This document shows positions 17,555-24,725 of a DNA stretch of 64,000 bases, piece after piece; position 1 is the stretch's first letter; every line of letters starts with the position of its first letter. Under the pieces are notes generated by a model. That model saw nothing but the letters and a program-made list of their open reading frames with translations. It ran no database searches and was not told the origin of the DNA. Location: positions 2,976,001-3,040,000 of the forward strand of contig NZ_CP035042.1 in assembly GCF_009834345.1 (NCBI RefSeq). Direction: 5' to 3'. Made by a program: the position numbers and the translations under genes. This DNA comes from Billgrantia tianxiuensis. Its GTDB lineage: Bacteria > Pseudomonadota > Gammaproteobacteria > Pseudomonadales > Halomonadaceae.

Positions 17555-19170
17555 TCAGGCAGCCTTGAGCGAGGCCATGGCATCGTCGTAGCCGGTCCAG
17601 TTGTCCACGCCGGCATCCAGCAGAGCGTAGAGCTTCACCTGGTCGGCGAGCAGCTGCTCGTATTCCTTCTTCGAGATGGTGACCGTCTCCGGCTGGGCGA
17701 TCTGGCTGGCCGGCTTGAGTGCGGCGCCACGGTCGGCAGCGGCGTTCAGTCGGCTGGTGTCGATCGGCCAGCGTGGGTCCTCTGCGCTCTGGACTTCGAC
17801 CTTGGTTGGCTCGGCAGACTGCTGTGCCCTGGCAGCTTCGGCCTGGGCCTTCTCCGCCTCTTCCTGCCGGATCTTTTCCCGCTCGGCATCGAGCTTCTTC
17901 TGCTCTTCCTGCTTGTGGTGGGCGATGCGGTTCTCGACCTGCAATTTGATGAACTCGGCATCCTTCTGGACCAGCTCACGCCAATCGCTGAACAGAAAGG
18001 CGTAGTCGCCCTGCTCCCGCTCGATCAGTGCCTTGTTGTCGGCCAGACGCTTGGCTTCCTGCTGGGCTTCAACCTTGGCCCGGGCTACCTCGTCATCAGC
18101 GGCGGACTGCAGAGTGGCGATGGTCTTCTTGCCCTTCATGGCGCCGGCAACGTCCAGGGTGTGCGCGGGCGGTACCGGTGAAGTGAGGCTGCCCAGCCAG
18201 GCTTGGAAGTTCTGTTCGGCCTGCCGCTGGATCTCGTTGCGCCGGTTGGTCTTCTCGGCCTTCACCAGCTTGTCGAGCTCCAGGCGCTTGGCCCGCATCT
18301 TCTCGCGCAGCTCATCGATCGTGGAGAACAGATCGGCGATGCTCGCCGTCTGCTCGAGTGCGGCCTGTTTGCTGGCCTCGAGCTGCTTCTCGCCCTTCTG
18401 CAGGAACTTGACGGTGCTCTCGGCATCGGCAAAGTCCTTGTCGGTGACCAGCTTGGTCTTGATGCCCTCAATCATGCGCAGGGCGCCGGCCTTGAAGTCG
18501 GGCAGGTTGCTAGCCTGCACGTCGCCGGTCAGCTCGATACGCAGTGCCGGCAGCGCCTCAGGCGCTTCTCCAGCGGGGCGCACCACTTCATCAGTGGGCT
18601 GGTAGTCGGCCAGGTCCTGGCGGAACTGCTCCCAGCCTGCCAGCAGGCGCTTGAAGCGATCTTCGTCCGCGTGATACCAGCACCAGACGCAGCGCTCCTC
18701 GGTGCCATCCGAGACCATGAACAGGCATTTCTCTGCGCCGCTGACCAGCAGTTGCTGATCCATCTGCACCTTGTAGGCCTCGGGCAGATCCTCGGCACGT
18801 ACTGCGGCGGCCAGGTCTTCGTTCCAGAGCTTGTGCTCGAACAGCACATCCTCGAGCAGGGTGCAGCCGTCGAGACTGGCCAGCAGATGGGGATGATCCT
18901 CACTGGTACCGGTGACCGGATAGAGCTCCTCGCCAATGACCCCCTCGGCAATAGGGCGCGCCGCGGCCTCGGCGGCGTGGCCCTTGTCGAACAGGTGCTG
19001 CTGGGCAGTGCTGGCCTCGGGATTTCGCCGGTGTACTTCTGCTTGAGCAGCTCGGCGCGGCTCTGGTACTTGCTGACCCCGGCCATTGCCGGGGCTTCGC
19101 TGGCGGTGAAGTGGTTGGCACGCAGAGCATGCCACTCCTCGGTGCCTTGGCGGACGGTTTGGATTTTCAT
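17555..19170 (-). pseudogene. YqaJ-type viral recombinase exonuclease, one frameshift, long C-terminal extension
   Basis: About 538 aa after restoring one base at the GGG run 19019-19021. The N-terminal ~200 residues are a YqaJ/lambda-Exo nuclease: TVRQGTEEWHALRANHFTASE, an aspartate in LLASLDGC and the E-x-K pair in LFEHKLW. It degrades one strand of dsDNA ends to feed RecT. The remaining ~330 residues are unusual: a helical region, then coiled coil (EEQKKLDAEREKIRQEEAEKAQ). ATG 19170 overlaps the recT stop, so the pair is coupled. Because the break lies at a base run, the gene may be intact in the real genome. Confidence 0.85.
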
Positions 19171-19916
19171 GCGGCCTCCTGGGCAATGTTCTCGATCTGT
19201 TGTTTCTGCTCGTCAGTCAGCGACGCACGACTCTCGACCTTGGCAATGATCTGCTCGGGCGTGGCTTTGCCAGCCGCGATGGCGGCTTGCCACTTCGGCA
19301 AGTTGGCGTCGAACGACTCGGCGGGGTAATACGGCAGCGCTGCCGGCTCCTGCCGCTGTGGCGCCGGGTTGATCTCCCGCTCTTGCGGAATGTCCTGCGC
19401 TTCCTCGACGGTGATCAGGCCGCCCAGGGCGTCGGCAAACTTGTCGCGTAGGGCGTAGCCTCTGGCTCGCCACATGAGCATGCGCTTCGGGTACTGCTTC
19501 CATGGCCCCGCCTTGTCCCAGAGGCCTGCCTGTTGAGCATCGGCCTTGCTGAACGTGACGGTATGCCGGGCCGGGTCACCCTTGCGCCACACCGTGCAGG
19601 TGGCGGTCATGCTGGCCTCGTCGAAGCTCTCCTCATGTCCGCCAAAACGGGGATGGCTCTGCACCAGGGCGAGCAAGGCATCGCCGTAGATCGCCGGCTT
19701 CCCGTTGATCACTGCGATGTTCTGCAATGCTTGGATGGGATTCAGGCCCAGCTCCGAGCCCATCATCATGGCGACGAGTGTGTCTTGAGGCCGGTTCTGG
19801 TAGCACTTGGGAACCATCTGGCTGTGGGCCAGCATCTCGGCCATCTGCATGGCCTCGCCCATGCTGGTGGGCTGCAAGGCGAAGCCGTTGCCGCCTTGCC
19901 GTGTCAGTGCTGTCAT
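19167..19916 (-). CDS. recT: RecT-family single-strand annealing protein
   Basis: 249 aa from ATG 19916, which has AAGGAG seven bases upstream. The RecT core is clear: AEMLAHSQMVPKCYQNRPQDTLVAMMMGSELGLNPIQALQNIAVINGKPAIYGDALLALV, and further on CTVWRKGD and WPKRMLMWRARGYALRD-like blocks. It anneals complementary single strands made by the YqaJ exonuclease encoded next, a Red-like pair. The C-terminal ~50 residues are a low-complexity tail with a small helical end. Confidence 0.9.
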   Translation of the reverse strand: MTALTRQGGNGFALQPTSMGEAMQMAEMLAHSQMVPKCYQNRPQDTLVAMMMGSELGLNPIQALQNIAVINGKPAIYGDALLALVQSHPRFGGHEESFDEASMTATCTVWRKGDPARHTVTFSKADAQQAGLWDKAGPWKQYPKRMLMWRARGYALRDKFADALGGLITVEEAQDIPQEREINPAPQRQEPAALPYYPAESFDANLPKWQAAIAAGKATPEQIIAKVESRASLTDEQKQQIENIAQEAA

Positions 19917-19988
19917 GTGTATTCTCCTTGTTGATTCATTGCCCAATGGATCCGGCCCCGTACCCGTTCGCCCAGGGCGGGGCCTTCT

Positions 19989-20293
19989 TTATGCCGCCTC
20001 GTACTGGCAGCTGATCGCCTCTTCGAACTGATCCTCTGCCACCTGTGTCGCCCAGGCGCGCAACTCCGCCCGGCCATCATCGGTTTGGATGTATCGCTCG
20101 ATCAGGTGCGCCACGGTGGTGCCCAGCGAGAGGTTGTCGTACCAGCAGCCGAGTAGCCCTTCGTCGCGCACATGGGTGGCGAACGACAGCATTGCGGCGG
20201 GTTGCAGTCATCGACGGCCTGGGCGATCACGGCGGCGCGCTGGCTGACGTCGAAGGGGCGGCCGCGGGTGGGGATGTTGGGGATTGCGTTCAT
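19989..20293 (-). pseudogene. Small phage protein, one frameshift
   Basis: About 101 aa after restoring one base at the GGG run 20199-20201. The N-terminal piece reads MNAIPNIPTRGRPFDVSQRAAVIAQAVDD; the second reads LSFATHVRDEGLLGCWYDNLSLGTTVAHLIERYIQ. The pieces join as one smooth protein, and ATG 20293 overlaps the upstream stop (ATGA), so this was a single gene in the coupled chain. Function unknown. Confidence 0.6.
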
Positions 20294-20523
20294 GATGTGC
20301 GCTCCAGTTCGGCCAGAAGGGCATCGGCGTAAGCGACCGCCTCTTTGGCAGCTTCCTTGTCCGAGACGGTGAGGAATTCACCGTTCCCGCACCAAGCCAG
20401 CTGCCCAGATAGGTATCCCTGCATCGCCATGGCGGCGAAGTGCTCGCGCTTGGTGAGACCGATAGTGCGTGTAGTGTCCTGATCTTGAGTGACCGGCATT
20501 GCCGGCATGTCTGCGTTGCTCAT
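20290..20523 (-). CDS. Small phage protein of unknown function
   Basis: 77 aa. The middle (LTKREHFAAMAMQGYLSGQLAW) and the end (KEAAKEAVAYADALLAELER) resemble a widespread class of small early-phage proteins in which a TKREYFAAMAMQG-like motif recurs; their role is unknown. ATGA overlaps on both sides put it in the coupled early chain. Confidence 0.7.
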   Translation of the reverse strand: MSNADMPAMPVTQDQDTTRTIGLTKREHFAAMAMQGYLSGQLAWCGNGEFLTVSDKEAAKEAVAYADALLAELERTS

Positions 20524-20816
20524 GCCGCCTTCTCCTTCCGATGCTCTGCGATCCAGCTGGCAAGCGCGTCGCGCTGCTGGGCAAGAGTGGTGATCTCCGC
20601 TGCGCCGGATACCCGGACCTCGCTGCCATCCGCCTGGATATCAATGAGGGTGCCGAAGATCGGATCGCAGTTGCCGCCCAGCGCTCGTACCTGGCTCCAG
20701 GTATGGCCGTCGGGCCATGCCTGCACTTCGTGGTAGATGCGAATTCCGGTCTGGTCCCGGCATGCCAGCGTTAGGGCTGTGATGCCGGCCAGCAGCGCTA
20801 TCTGCTCATTGGTCAT
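20520..20816 (-). CDS. Small phage protein of unknown function
   Basis: 98 aa. ATG 20816 follows GAGGAG. The N terminus is hydrophobic-helical (MTNEQIALLAGITALTLACRD), then a beta-like middle (GIRIYHEVQAWPDGHTWSQVRALGGNCDPIFGTLIDIQ). No family recognised. It overlaps the previous gene by 11 bases and the next by four. Confidence 0.6.
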   Translation of the reverse strand: MTNEQIALLAGITALTLACRDQTGIRIYHEVQAWPDGHTWSQVRALGGNCDPIFGTLIDIQADGSEVRVSGAAEITTLAQQRDALASWIAEHRKEKAA

Positions 20817-21036
20817 GTCCGCTCTCCTCGATGAATCGACGTGTCTCGTCCGCAATCTCATCGACAGGAACCAACTCGATGGTGATGCGGTACATGCGGC
20901 GATCGTGTATCACCGGCTCGCTGGCCCGGTCGCGGCCATGGTCCAAAAGCATTTGCTGGATCAGTGCGGCCTGGGCGATGTGGCGAGGGGTGTCGGCCGC
21001 ACGACGCTGCTGCTGTCTGCGATCCGACATGTTCAT
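20806..21036 (-). CDS. Small phage protein of unknown function
   Basis: 76 aa. ATG 21036 is chosen because it overlaps the upstream stop (ATGA) and has GGAGG eight bases ahead. The N terminus is basic and glutamine-rich (SDRRQQQRRAADTPRH), followed by QAALIQQMLLDHGRDRASEPVIHDRRMYRITIEL. It could be a small nucleic-acid-binding protein; that is a composition-based guess. Confidence 0.6.
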   Translation of the reverse strand: MNMSDRRQQQRRAADTPRHIAQAALIQQMLLDHGRDRASEPVIHDRRMYRITIELVPVDEIADETRRFIEESGHDQ

Positions 21037-21272
21037 GAATCGAACCTCCACAGCTGCAGGTGGGCGGGCTTCACGCCATTTCGGCGAGCGATGTAGTCCG
21101 CCTCACGCCTGGCGTTCTCTCGCTCAGCCACGCTGAGGGGCTTGTCTTCAGCGGTGCGGCGCGCGGCCGGCCGTAGCCAGCGCAGCCGCTGCCCAGACTT
21201 GACGAGGTCCGCCACGCGGACGCGCTCGTCTACCAACATCACGACGTTGCCGCCGTTCTTGATGGGGATCAT
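21033..21272 (-). CDS. Small phage protein, first of the coupled early chain
   Basis: 79 aa. ATG 21272 with AGGAGG six bases upstream clearly sets the start, although the frame is open for 430 bases further upstream through the structured region. The protein is basic (VKSGQRLRWLRPAARR and RENARREADYIARRNGVKPAHLQLW). A chain of start-stop overlaps runs from here to 19989. Function unknown. Confidence 0.65.
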   Translation of the reverse strand: MIPIKNGGNVVMLVDERVRVADLVKSGQRLRWLRPAARRTAEDKPLSVAERENARREADYIARRNGVKPAHLQLWRFDS

Positions 21273-21296
21273 GGCGAACCTCCTGGAAATGGGCGT

Positions 21297-21321
21297 AAAA
21301 AAAGCCCGGCGGGTGCCGGGC
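21297..21321 (-). terminator. Strong intrinsic terminator or attenuator in the leftward early transcript
   Basis: On the minus strand GCCCGGC, loop ACCC and GCCGGGC are followed by seven T residues. It sits between the structured region and the gene at 21272. Either the leftward transcript must be antiterminated to reach the recombination genes, or they have another promoter. Confidence 0.85.
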
Positions 21322-21404
21322 AATACGCAGGGAACTTGCTGGCGTATTCTCGGCCCGCCAGCGGTGGCCATGCTCCTCACTACGCAGTGGATCGCGGATG
21401 CTGT

Positions 21405-21580
21405 GCATCGATAAGCAGGCTCCACCGAGGCGCTACCCTCGCTTACTTCCGGGCCGTGGTTTTTACGTGCACGTCCGCCAATTCGGACACAGGACGTTTC
21501 CCCGGTCTTTCCTATCCCGACGGTGCAGCTCGCTTGAGCACGGAACCTGCTTATCGATGCGCCCTGGCTCACCAGGGCGC
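21405..21580 (-). ncRNA. Candidate structured RNA in the leftward early transcript
   Basis: A perfect 15-bp stem (arm GCATCGATAAGCAGG at 21405-21419, partner at 21546-21560) encloses 126 bases. It is stacked against a perfect 9-bp hairpin GCGCCCTGG/CCAGGGCGC with a 4-base loop (21559-21580). Inside are further short stems on the minus strand: CCGTG with CACGG, GCTC with GAGC, GTCCG with CGGAC, and GAGG with CCTC. No convincing gene overlaps it on either strand. It ends about 85 bases before the terminator at 21297. Class not recognised; an RNA gene, an antitermination element or a remnant ribozyme-like element are all possible. Confidence 0.5.
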
Positions 21581-21621
21581 CTTTCTCAGACTTGCTCGTG
21601 GACTCTGGTCGCACACTTCTG

Positions 21622-21807
21622 TCATTGCGCCTGCGTCCAGACCGCGCCGAGTCGCGGCAGCTGGGGCGCTTCGATATTGCCTTCCTGGCTGGGTGGTGGC
21701 TCATAGCGCCCCGGCAGCGATTGTGCTCGCGCAGCTGCAGGAGGCTTGAGTTCCAGCGGTCTCGGTCCCGCCACCCATGCCAGGAGTACCAGCCAGATCA
21801 TCAGCAT
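21622..21807 (-). CDS. Small single-pass membrane or exported protein
   Basis: 61 aa. ATG 21807 has AAGGAG seven bases upstream. The N terminus LMIWLVLLAWVAG is a hydrophobic anchor or signal, followed by a proline-rich tail. It lies between two strongly hairpin-rich stretches of the leftward transcript. Unknown function; small membrane proteins in this position often act in superinfection control, but that is only context. Confidence 0.5.
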   Translation of the reverse strand: MLMIWLVLLAWVAGPRPLELKPPAAARAQSLPGRYEPPPSQEGNIEAPQLPRLGAVWTQAQ

Positions 21808-21831
21808 GGCGTTCTCCTTGTTGGCATCGGT

Positions 21832-21992
21832 AGAGCGCCCTCGCCTCCAACCATCTCCGGCATGGAGACCGTGACGGCCTTCATCGGCACTGAAGGCGCT
21901 CTCCGATGGCCATCGATACGCTCGATGGCCAGCGTTTAACGTCATGGCCGGTTCAGTCCGGCCCATCTCGGCTACTGGCAACTCAGTCCAGC
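21832..21992 (-). other. Hairpin-rich non-coding segment upstream of the small membrane gene
   Basis: The 303 bases from 21810 to 22112 hold no gene I can support. They contain an outer stem AGAGCGCC (21832-21839) with GGCGCTCT (21895-21902), an inner hairpin GCCTTCA/TGAAGGC (21877-21897, an alternative partner for GGC), CTCC/GGAG near 21856, a perfect 10-bp hairpin TGGCCATCGA/TCGATGGCCA (21907-21931) and GGCCGG/CCGGCC around 21947-21966. Such density suggests selected RNA structure in the pL leader. Confidence 0.5.
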
Positions 21993-22112
21993 TCGCCCTC
22001 GGCTGCGCAATCGTTCTGCGGGGCTCTTCCGAGCCGCTACCCCTATGTGTCAGACGTTTGGGGCGTCGAAGCGTCGGCCACATTGCCCGGTGGCTCGGGT
22101 ACCTCTACTGCT

Positions 22113-22490
22113 TCAAGCGAAAATCTGTACTTCCGTTTCCCGGCGAGTCAGGCGATGCGTCCGCCCTCCCCTCCGAATTCCTTCCTCTCCGCCGGTACCG
22201 ATCGCTATGGCCAGCACGGCGCAGAGAAGAGTGCGTGCAACGGGTCGGATCCATCCGAGCGCCTGGGCTCGTGCCACAGCGGCAGTTGCCCGGGAGACGC
22301 GAAGCTTGGCGTAGGCACGCTCGAGGCCCTTTTTCACGGTGTTGGGCTGGCGGCCGGTGGCCTTCGCTGCTTCCTTCTGCGTCATGCCGTTGACGACACA
22401 GAGCAGGTAACGGGCTTCCATCGGAGTCAGGCCCTGGCTTCCGCGGGTCTCATCGACCTGTGCCGCCCAGTTGCCGAAAGTGATCTCCAT
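22113..22490 (-). CDS. LuxR/sigma-4-like helix-turn-helix protein with membrane segment
   Basis: 125 aa, first gene after the pL-like promoter. Residues ~20-80 form a LuxR-type helix-turn-helix (GLTPMEARYLLCVVNGMTQKEAAKATGRQPNTVKKGLERAYAKL). A hydrophobic stretch near 84-97 (ARTLLCAVLAIAIG) suggests a membrane anchor, followed by a basic tail. There is no receiver domain. Its place matches lambda N, but it is not an N homologue; it may be an early transcription regulator. ATG 22490 follows GAGGGG. Confidence 0.75.
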   Translation of the reverse strand: MEITFGNWAAQVDETRGSQGLTPMEARYLLCVVNGMTQKEAAKATGRQPNTVKKGLERAYAKLRVSRATAAVARAQALGWIRPVARTLLCAVLAIAIGTGGEEGIRRGGRTHRLTRRETEVQIFA

Positions 22491-22520
22491 GTCTGCCCCT
22501 CGCTCTCTGTCTATGTCACA

Positions 22521-22563
22521 AATATAGGCATACCTATCTATCTCGTCAACAGGTGTCCCTATA
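22521..22563 (-). promoter_or_regulatory. Leftward early promoter pL with CI operators
   Basis: On the minus strand TTGACG (22549-22544), 17 bases, then TATATT (22526-22521). An operator TATAGGCATACCTATC (22523-22538) covers the -10 and spacer, and AGGTGTCCCT (22551-22560) abuts the -35. A further half site CCTATA lies near 22578. The same AGG-N4-CCT pattern occurs three times between cI and cro, so one repressor should control both. Confidence 0.75.
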
Positions 22564-22614
22564 TTTTTTACCCGATTCCTATATTCCGCTTTTGCGTCTA
22601 TACCTTACGGTCAC

Positions 22615-22639
22615 AAAAAAACCCGCCTCGATGGGCGGG
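22615..22639 (-). terminator. Intrinsic terminator after the cI operon
   Basis: On the minus strand CCCGCC, a short loop and GGCGGG are followed by seven T residues. It ends the cI-22658 transcript before the pL promoter. Confidence 0.9.
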
Positions 22640-22657
22640 CTCGTGGGGTCCTGGGAC

Positions 22658-23338
22658 TTATCTTCGGGTGAAAATGCCTCTCTCGGCCATGCAGTCGGCT
22701 GTAACCGACTCTCTGGCTGCCTCAGCAGATGCTGACCTTTCGCTGGCCAGGTGCTCGACCAGGTCGCGCTGCATCTGACGGGTCATGACGGGGCTGGTGG
22801 AGATCGAGCGCTCCATGATCTGCGGAACGCCAAGGCCTACCTCGTACATAGAGTGATGTAGCAGATAGGCCTTCGGCCCATAGCCGCGCTGGCAGGCGAA
22901 CTCGAGAACCTCTTCGGGTGTGGGGTCAGGGGCCGTCAGTCCATGCTGGTAGGCATGGAGAGCCTCTGCAAACACACTCTCTCCACGCCGGCATTGCTGC
23001 CCAAGAATGGCACTGACGAGATCATGGCTCCCGCCGTCTTGGTAGGCGAAATTGACGGCGTGCTCAATGAAGGTGCTTTCGTCTATCAGGGGATGATCGT
23101 AGCTTTGACCATCGTGAGCCCTGGCAAGGGACTGGTGGTAAGGGATGCCGCGACGTGCATTTAGGGCAGCAGTGAATCCCGCCTGAGCAACGTTTTCACA
23201 GAAACCTGAGTAGCTGTTCAGCTCGACTGCCTGCTCGATGTAGCCCTCTCGGGCATGTGCGAGCCAGTCACCGGCAACGGCATCTGGAGGGAGTACCGTT
23301 AACAACGATGATGCCGCCACAGCTGCCAATCGGATCAA
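22658..23338 (-). CDS. Exported protein of unknown function downstream of cI (rex-like position)
   Basis: 226 aa from TTG 23338, which overlaps the cI stop as TTGA and has GGGAGG eight bases upstream; a GTG at 23353 would add five residues. Residues ~1-22 form a signal peptide (LAAVAASSLLTVLPPDAVAGDW). The mature part has four cysteines (SGFCENV, GQQCRRG, EFACQRG, TADCMAE), suggesting periplasmic disulfides. It is co-transcribed with the repressor, so it is made in the lysogen. In lambda this slot holds rexBA. Superinfection exclusion or host fitness is a reasonable inference, not shown. Confidence 0.7.
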   Translation of the reverse strand: MIRLAAVAASSLLTVLPPDAVAGDWLAHAREGYIEQAVELNSYSGFCENVAQAGFTAALNARRGIPYHQSLARAHDGQSYDHPLIDESTFIEHAVNFAYQDGGSHDLVSAILGQQCRRGESVFAEALHAYQHGLTAPDPTPEEVLEFACQRGYGPKAYLLHHSMYEVGLGVPQIMERSISTSPVMTRQMQRDLVEHLASERSASAEAARESVTADCMAERGIFTRR

Positions 23339-24063
23339 TCGAACACCTCCCACCAGAACACGCGCCCAAGGATCTGAGGCGCCTCGTCCCCCATCATGCT
23401 GTAAACCTCTTCGGGGTGCTCGTCGCTGTTGTCGCTGACGAGCCGGACGCGGTTCAGCGGAAGCCGGTAAAGACGCTTGATGCGGAGCATGCCGCCGTGG
23501 TCGAGCGCGTAGATTTTGCCGTCGATGATGTGCGTGCAGCCGCGATCGATCGCGATCGGGCTGCCATCGGCAATTGTGGGCTCCATTGAGCTACCGGAAG
23601 CCGTGGCGCAGGCAGCGTTATGAGGCTGGACGCCTGCCCGGAGCAGCCTGGGCAGGCTGAACTTCATGGTACGGCCGTGGTTCTCGATGACCTGGGTGCG
23701 GCCATCACCGGCCGCGAACTCGACCTCGCGCAGGTACGGCAGCTCCACCTCGTCGGGGCGGAGTGGCTCTTCCCCTTCCGTGATCTCGGTATCGTGTATT
23801 ACCAAATCGTCGCCGCTACTTACAGGCTTGGGGTGTAGCTCGGTGACGTTGTTTGATGCCTCCATCTCGCCCCGGCCGGTCGCCAACCAGTCAGCGTTTA
23901 CCTTGCAGGCGCGCGCGATCTGCACCAGGTAGGCGCTACTGCGGGAATCACCCTTCTCGAGGTCAGACAGAGTGGGCTGGCGGATACCGACAGCTTCGGC
24001 CAGCTGCTTCTGGGTCAGGCCTGCGTATTTGCGGGCGCGGCGCACCCTTTCTCCGATGGTCAT
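23335..24063 (-). CDS. cI: CI-like repressor with S24 self-cleavage domain
   Basis: 242 aa. ATG 24063 begins MTIGERVRRARKYAGLTQKQLAEAVGIRQPTLSDLEKG, an HTH_3 (XRE) domain (1-65). The C-terminal S24/LexA-like domain (~115-240) has the cleavage dipeptide A118-G119, nucleophile S159 (GSSMEP) and general base K196 (MLRIKRL). RecA-stimulated self-cleavage should therefore couple induction to DNA damage. It represses pL and pR through AGG-N4-CCT operators. The open frame upstream of 24063 is not used: it would read through the operators. Confidence 0.93.
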   Translation of the reverse strand: MTIGERVRRARKYAGLTQKQLAEAVGIRQPTLSDLEKGDSRSSAYLVQIARACKVNADWLATGRGEMEASNNVTELHPKPVSSGDDLVIHDTEITEGEEPLRPDEVELPYLREVEFAAGDGRTQVIENHGRTMKFSLPRLLRAGVQPHNAACATASGSSMEPTIADGSPIAIDRGCTHIIDGKIYALDHGGMLRIKRLYRLPLNRVRLVSDNSDEHPEEVYSMMGDEAPQILGRVFWWEVFD

Positions 24064-24073
24064 ACCAGCCAAC

Positions 24074-24138
24074 AGTATAGGCGAGCCTATAGCGTTGCAA
24101 AAAGGAGTTCCTGTGCCTACTATATAGGCATTCCTATC
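24074..24138. promoter_or_regulatory. Right operator region with pR and pRM
   Basis: Three operator-like sites share AGG-N4-CCT: TATAGGCGAGCCTATA (24076-24091, a perfect palindrome), AAAGGAGTTCCTGT (24101-24114) and TATAGGCATTCCTATC (24123-24138), spaced 24-25 bases. Rightward pR is TTGCAA (24095-24100), 17 bases, TACTAT (24118-24123). Leftward pRM has TATACT at 24079-24074 and a poor -35, as expected for an activated promoter. Confidence 0.8.
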
Positions 24139-24154
24139 CGAACAGGCCGTCCCC

Positions 24155-24367
24155 ATGGATTCACCTATCTCTCGATTGATCTCCTTCTTTGGCACGCAGG
24201 ACCAGACCGCCAAAGCCATGGGCGTCTCGCAGCCTACCGTTGCTGGCTGGGCGAGTGGCAAGCATGGCGTGTCGGAACTCAATGCGCTCAAGGCTGAGCG
24301 GATTACCAAAGGAAAGATCAAGGCTTCCGAGCTTTGTCCCCGGCTGGAAGGCCTTGATGCCGCCTGA
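24155..24367 (+). CDS. Cro-like repressor (YdaS family)
   Basis: 70 aa, divergent from cI. Helix-turn-helix: LISFFGTQDQTAKAMGVSQPTVAGWASGKHGVSELNALKAERITKGKI. This is the YdaS/Cro type that binds the same operators to shut down repressor synthesis during lytic growth. The ribosome site is weak (AGG eleven bases upstream). Confidence 0.85.
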   Translation: MDSPISRLISFFGTQDQTAKAMGVSQPTVAGWASGKHGVSELNALKAERITKGKIKASELCPRLEGLDAA

Positions 24368-24522
24368 CCTTCCAGCTGCTTTTAAGGATAAGCGGATATA
24401 GGCCAGGAAGCATCGACCCCGATGGGTCTGGTCGGATGTACAGGAATGTAAACGGCGAAGCCCGGCGCTGCTGGGGAGCATATGCCGGGCTTCAAATCCA
24501 TTCGATGGATGAGGAAATCTTA

Positions 24523-24723
24523 ATGCAACCACCAGATTGCCGCAAGGCGATAGCAGATTCAGAGCCCAGCTACCGGTCGTTTCGACACCTGCCCGAACAG
24601 CAGCGCTGGCAGTGGTACGAGAACGCCAAACGAATCCGCCAGGGCCGAGAGGCGGCCGGCATCGTGATGACCGAGACCTACGACCAGTTTATTGCTCGCC
24701 TGACTCGCGAGCTGGAGCTGTGA
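24523..24723 (+). CDS. Small phage protein of unknown function (CII position)
   Basis: 66 aa. ATG 24523 follows GAGGAAA. Arginine- and tyrosine-rich (SYRSFRHLPEQQRWQWYENAKRIRQGREAAG). It sits between cro and the O-like gene, where lambda has cII, but no helix-turn-helix is obvious. A stem AAGCCCGGC/GCCGGGCTT around 24459-24492 lies in its leader. An alternative start at 24508 would add five residues. Confidence 0.55.
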   Translation: MQPPDCRKAIADSEPSYRSFRHLPEQQRWQWYENAKRIRQGREAAGIVMTETYDQFIARLTRELEL

Positions 24724-24725
24724 TC

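Noticed and set aside
21405..21620. A group II intron in the hairpin-rich region
   Set aside because: GTGCGACC is suggestive of a 5' end, but there is no domain V, no reverse transcriptase and no split gene.
21033..21704. A 223-residue minus-strand protein spanning the structured region
   Set aside because: A strong start site at 21272 defines a small gene, and the upstream part crosses the terminator and hairpins without protein-like composition.
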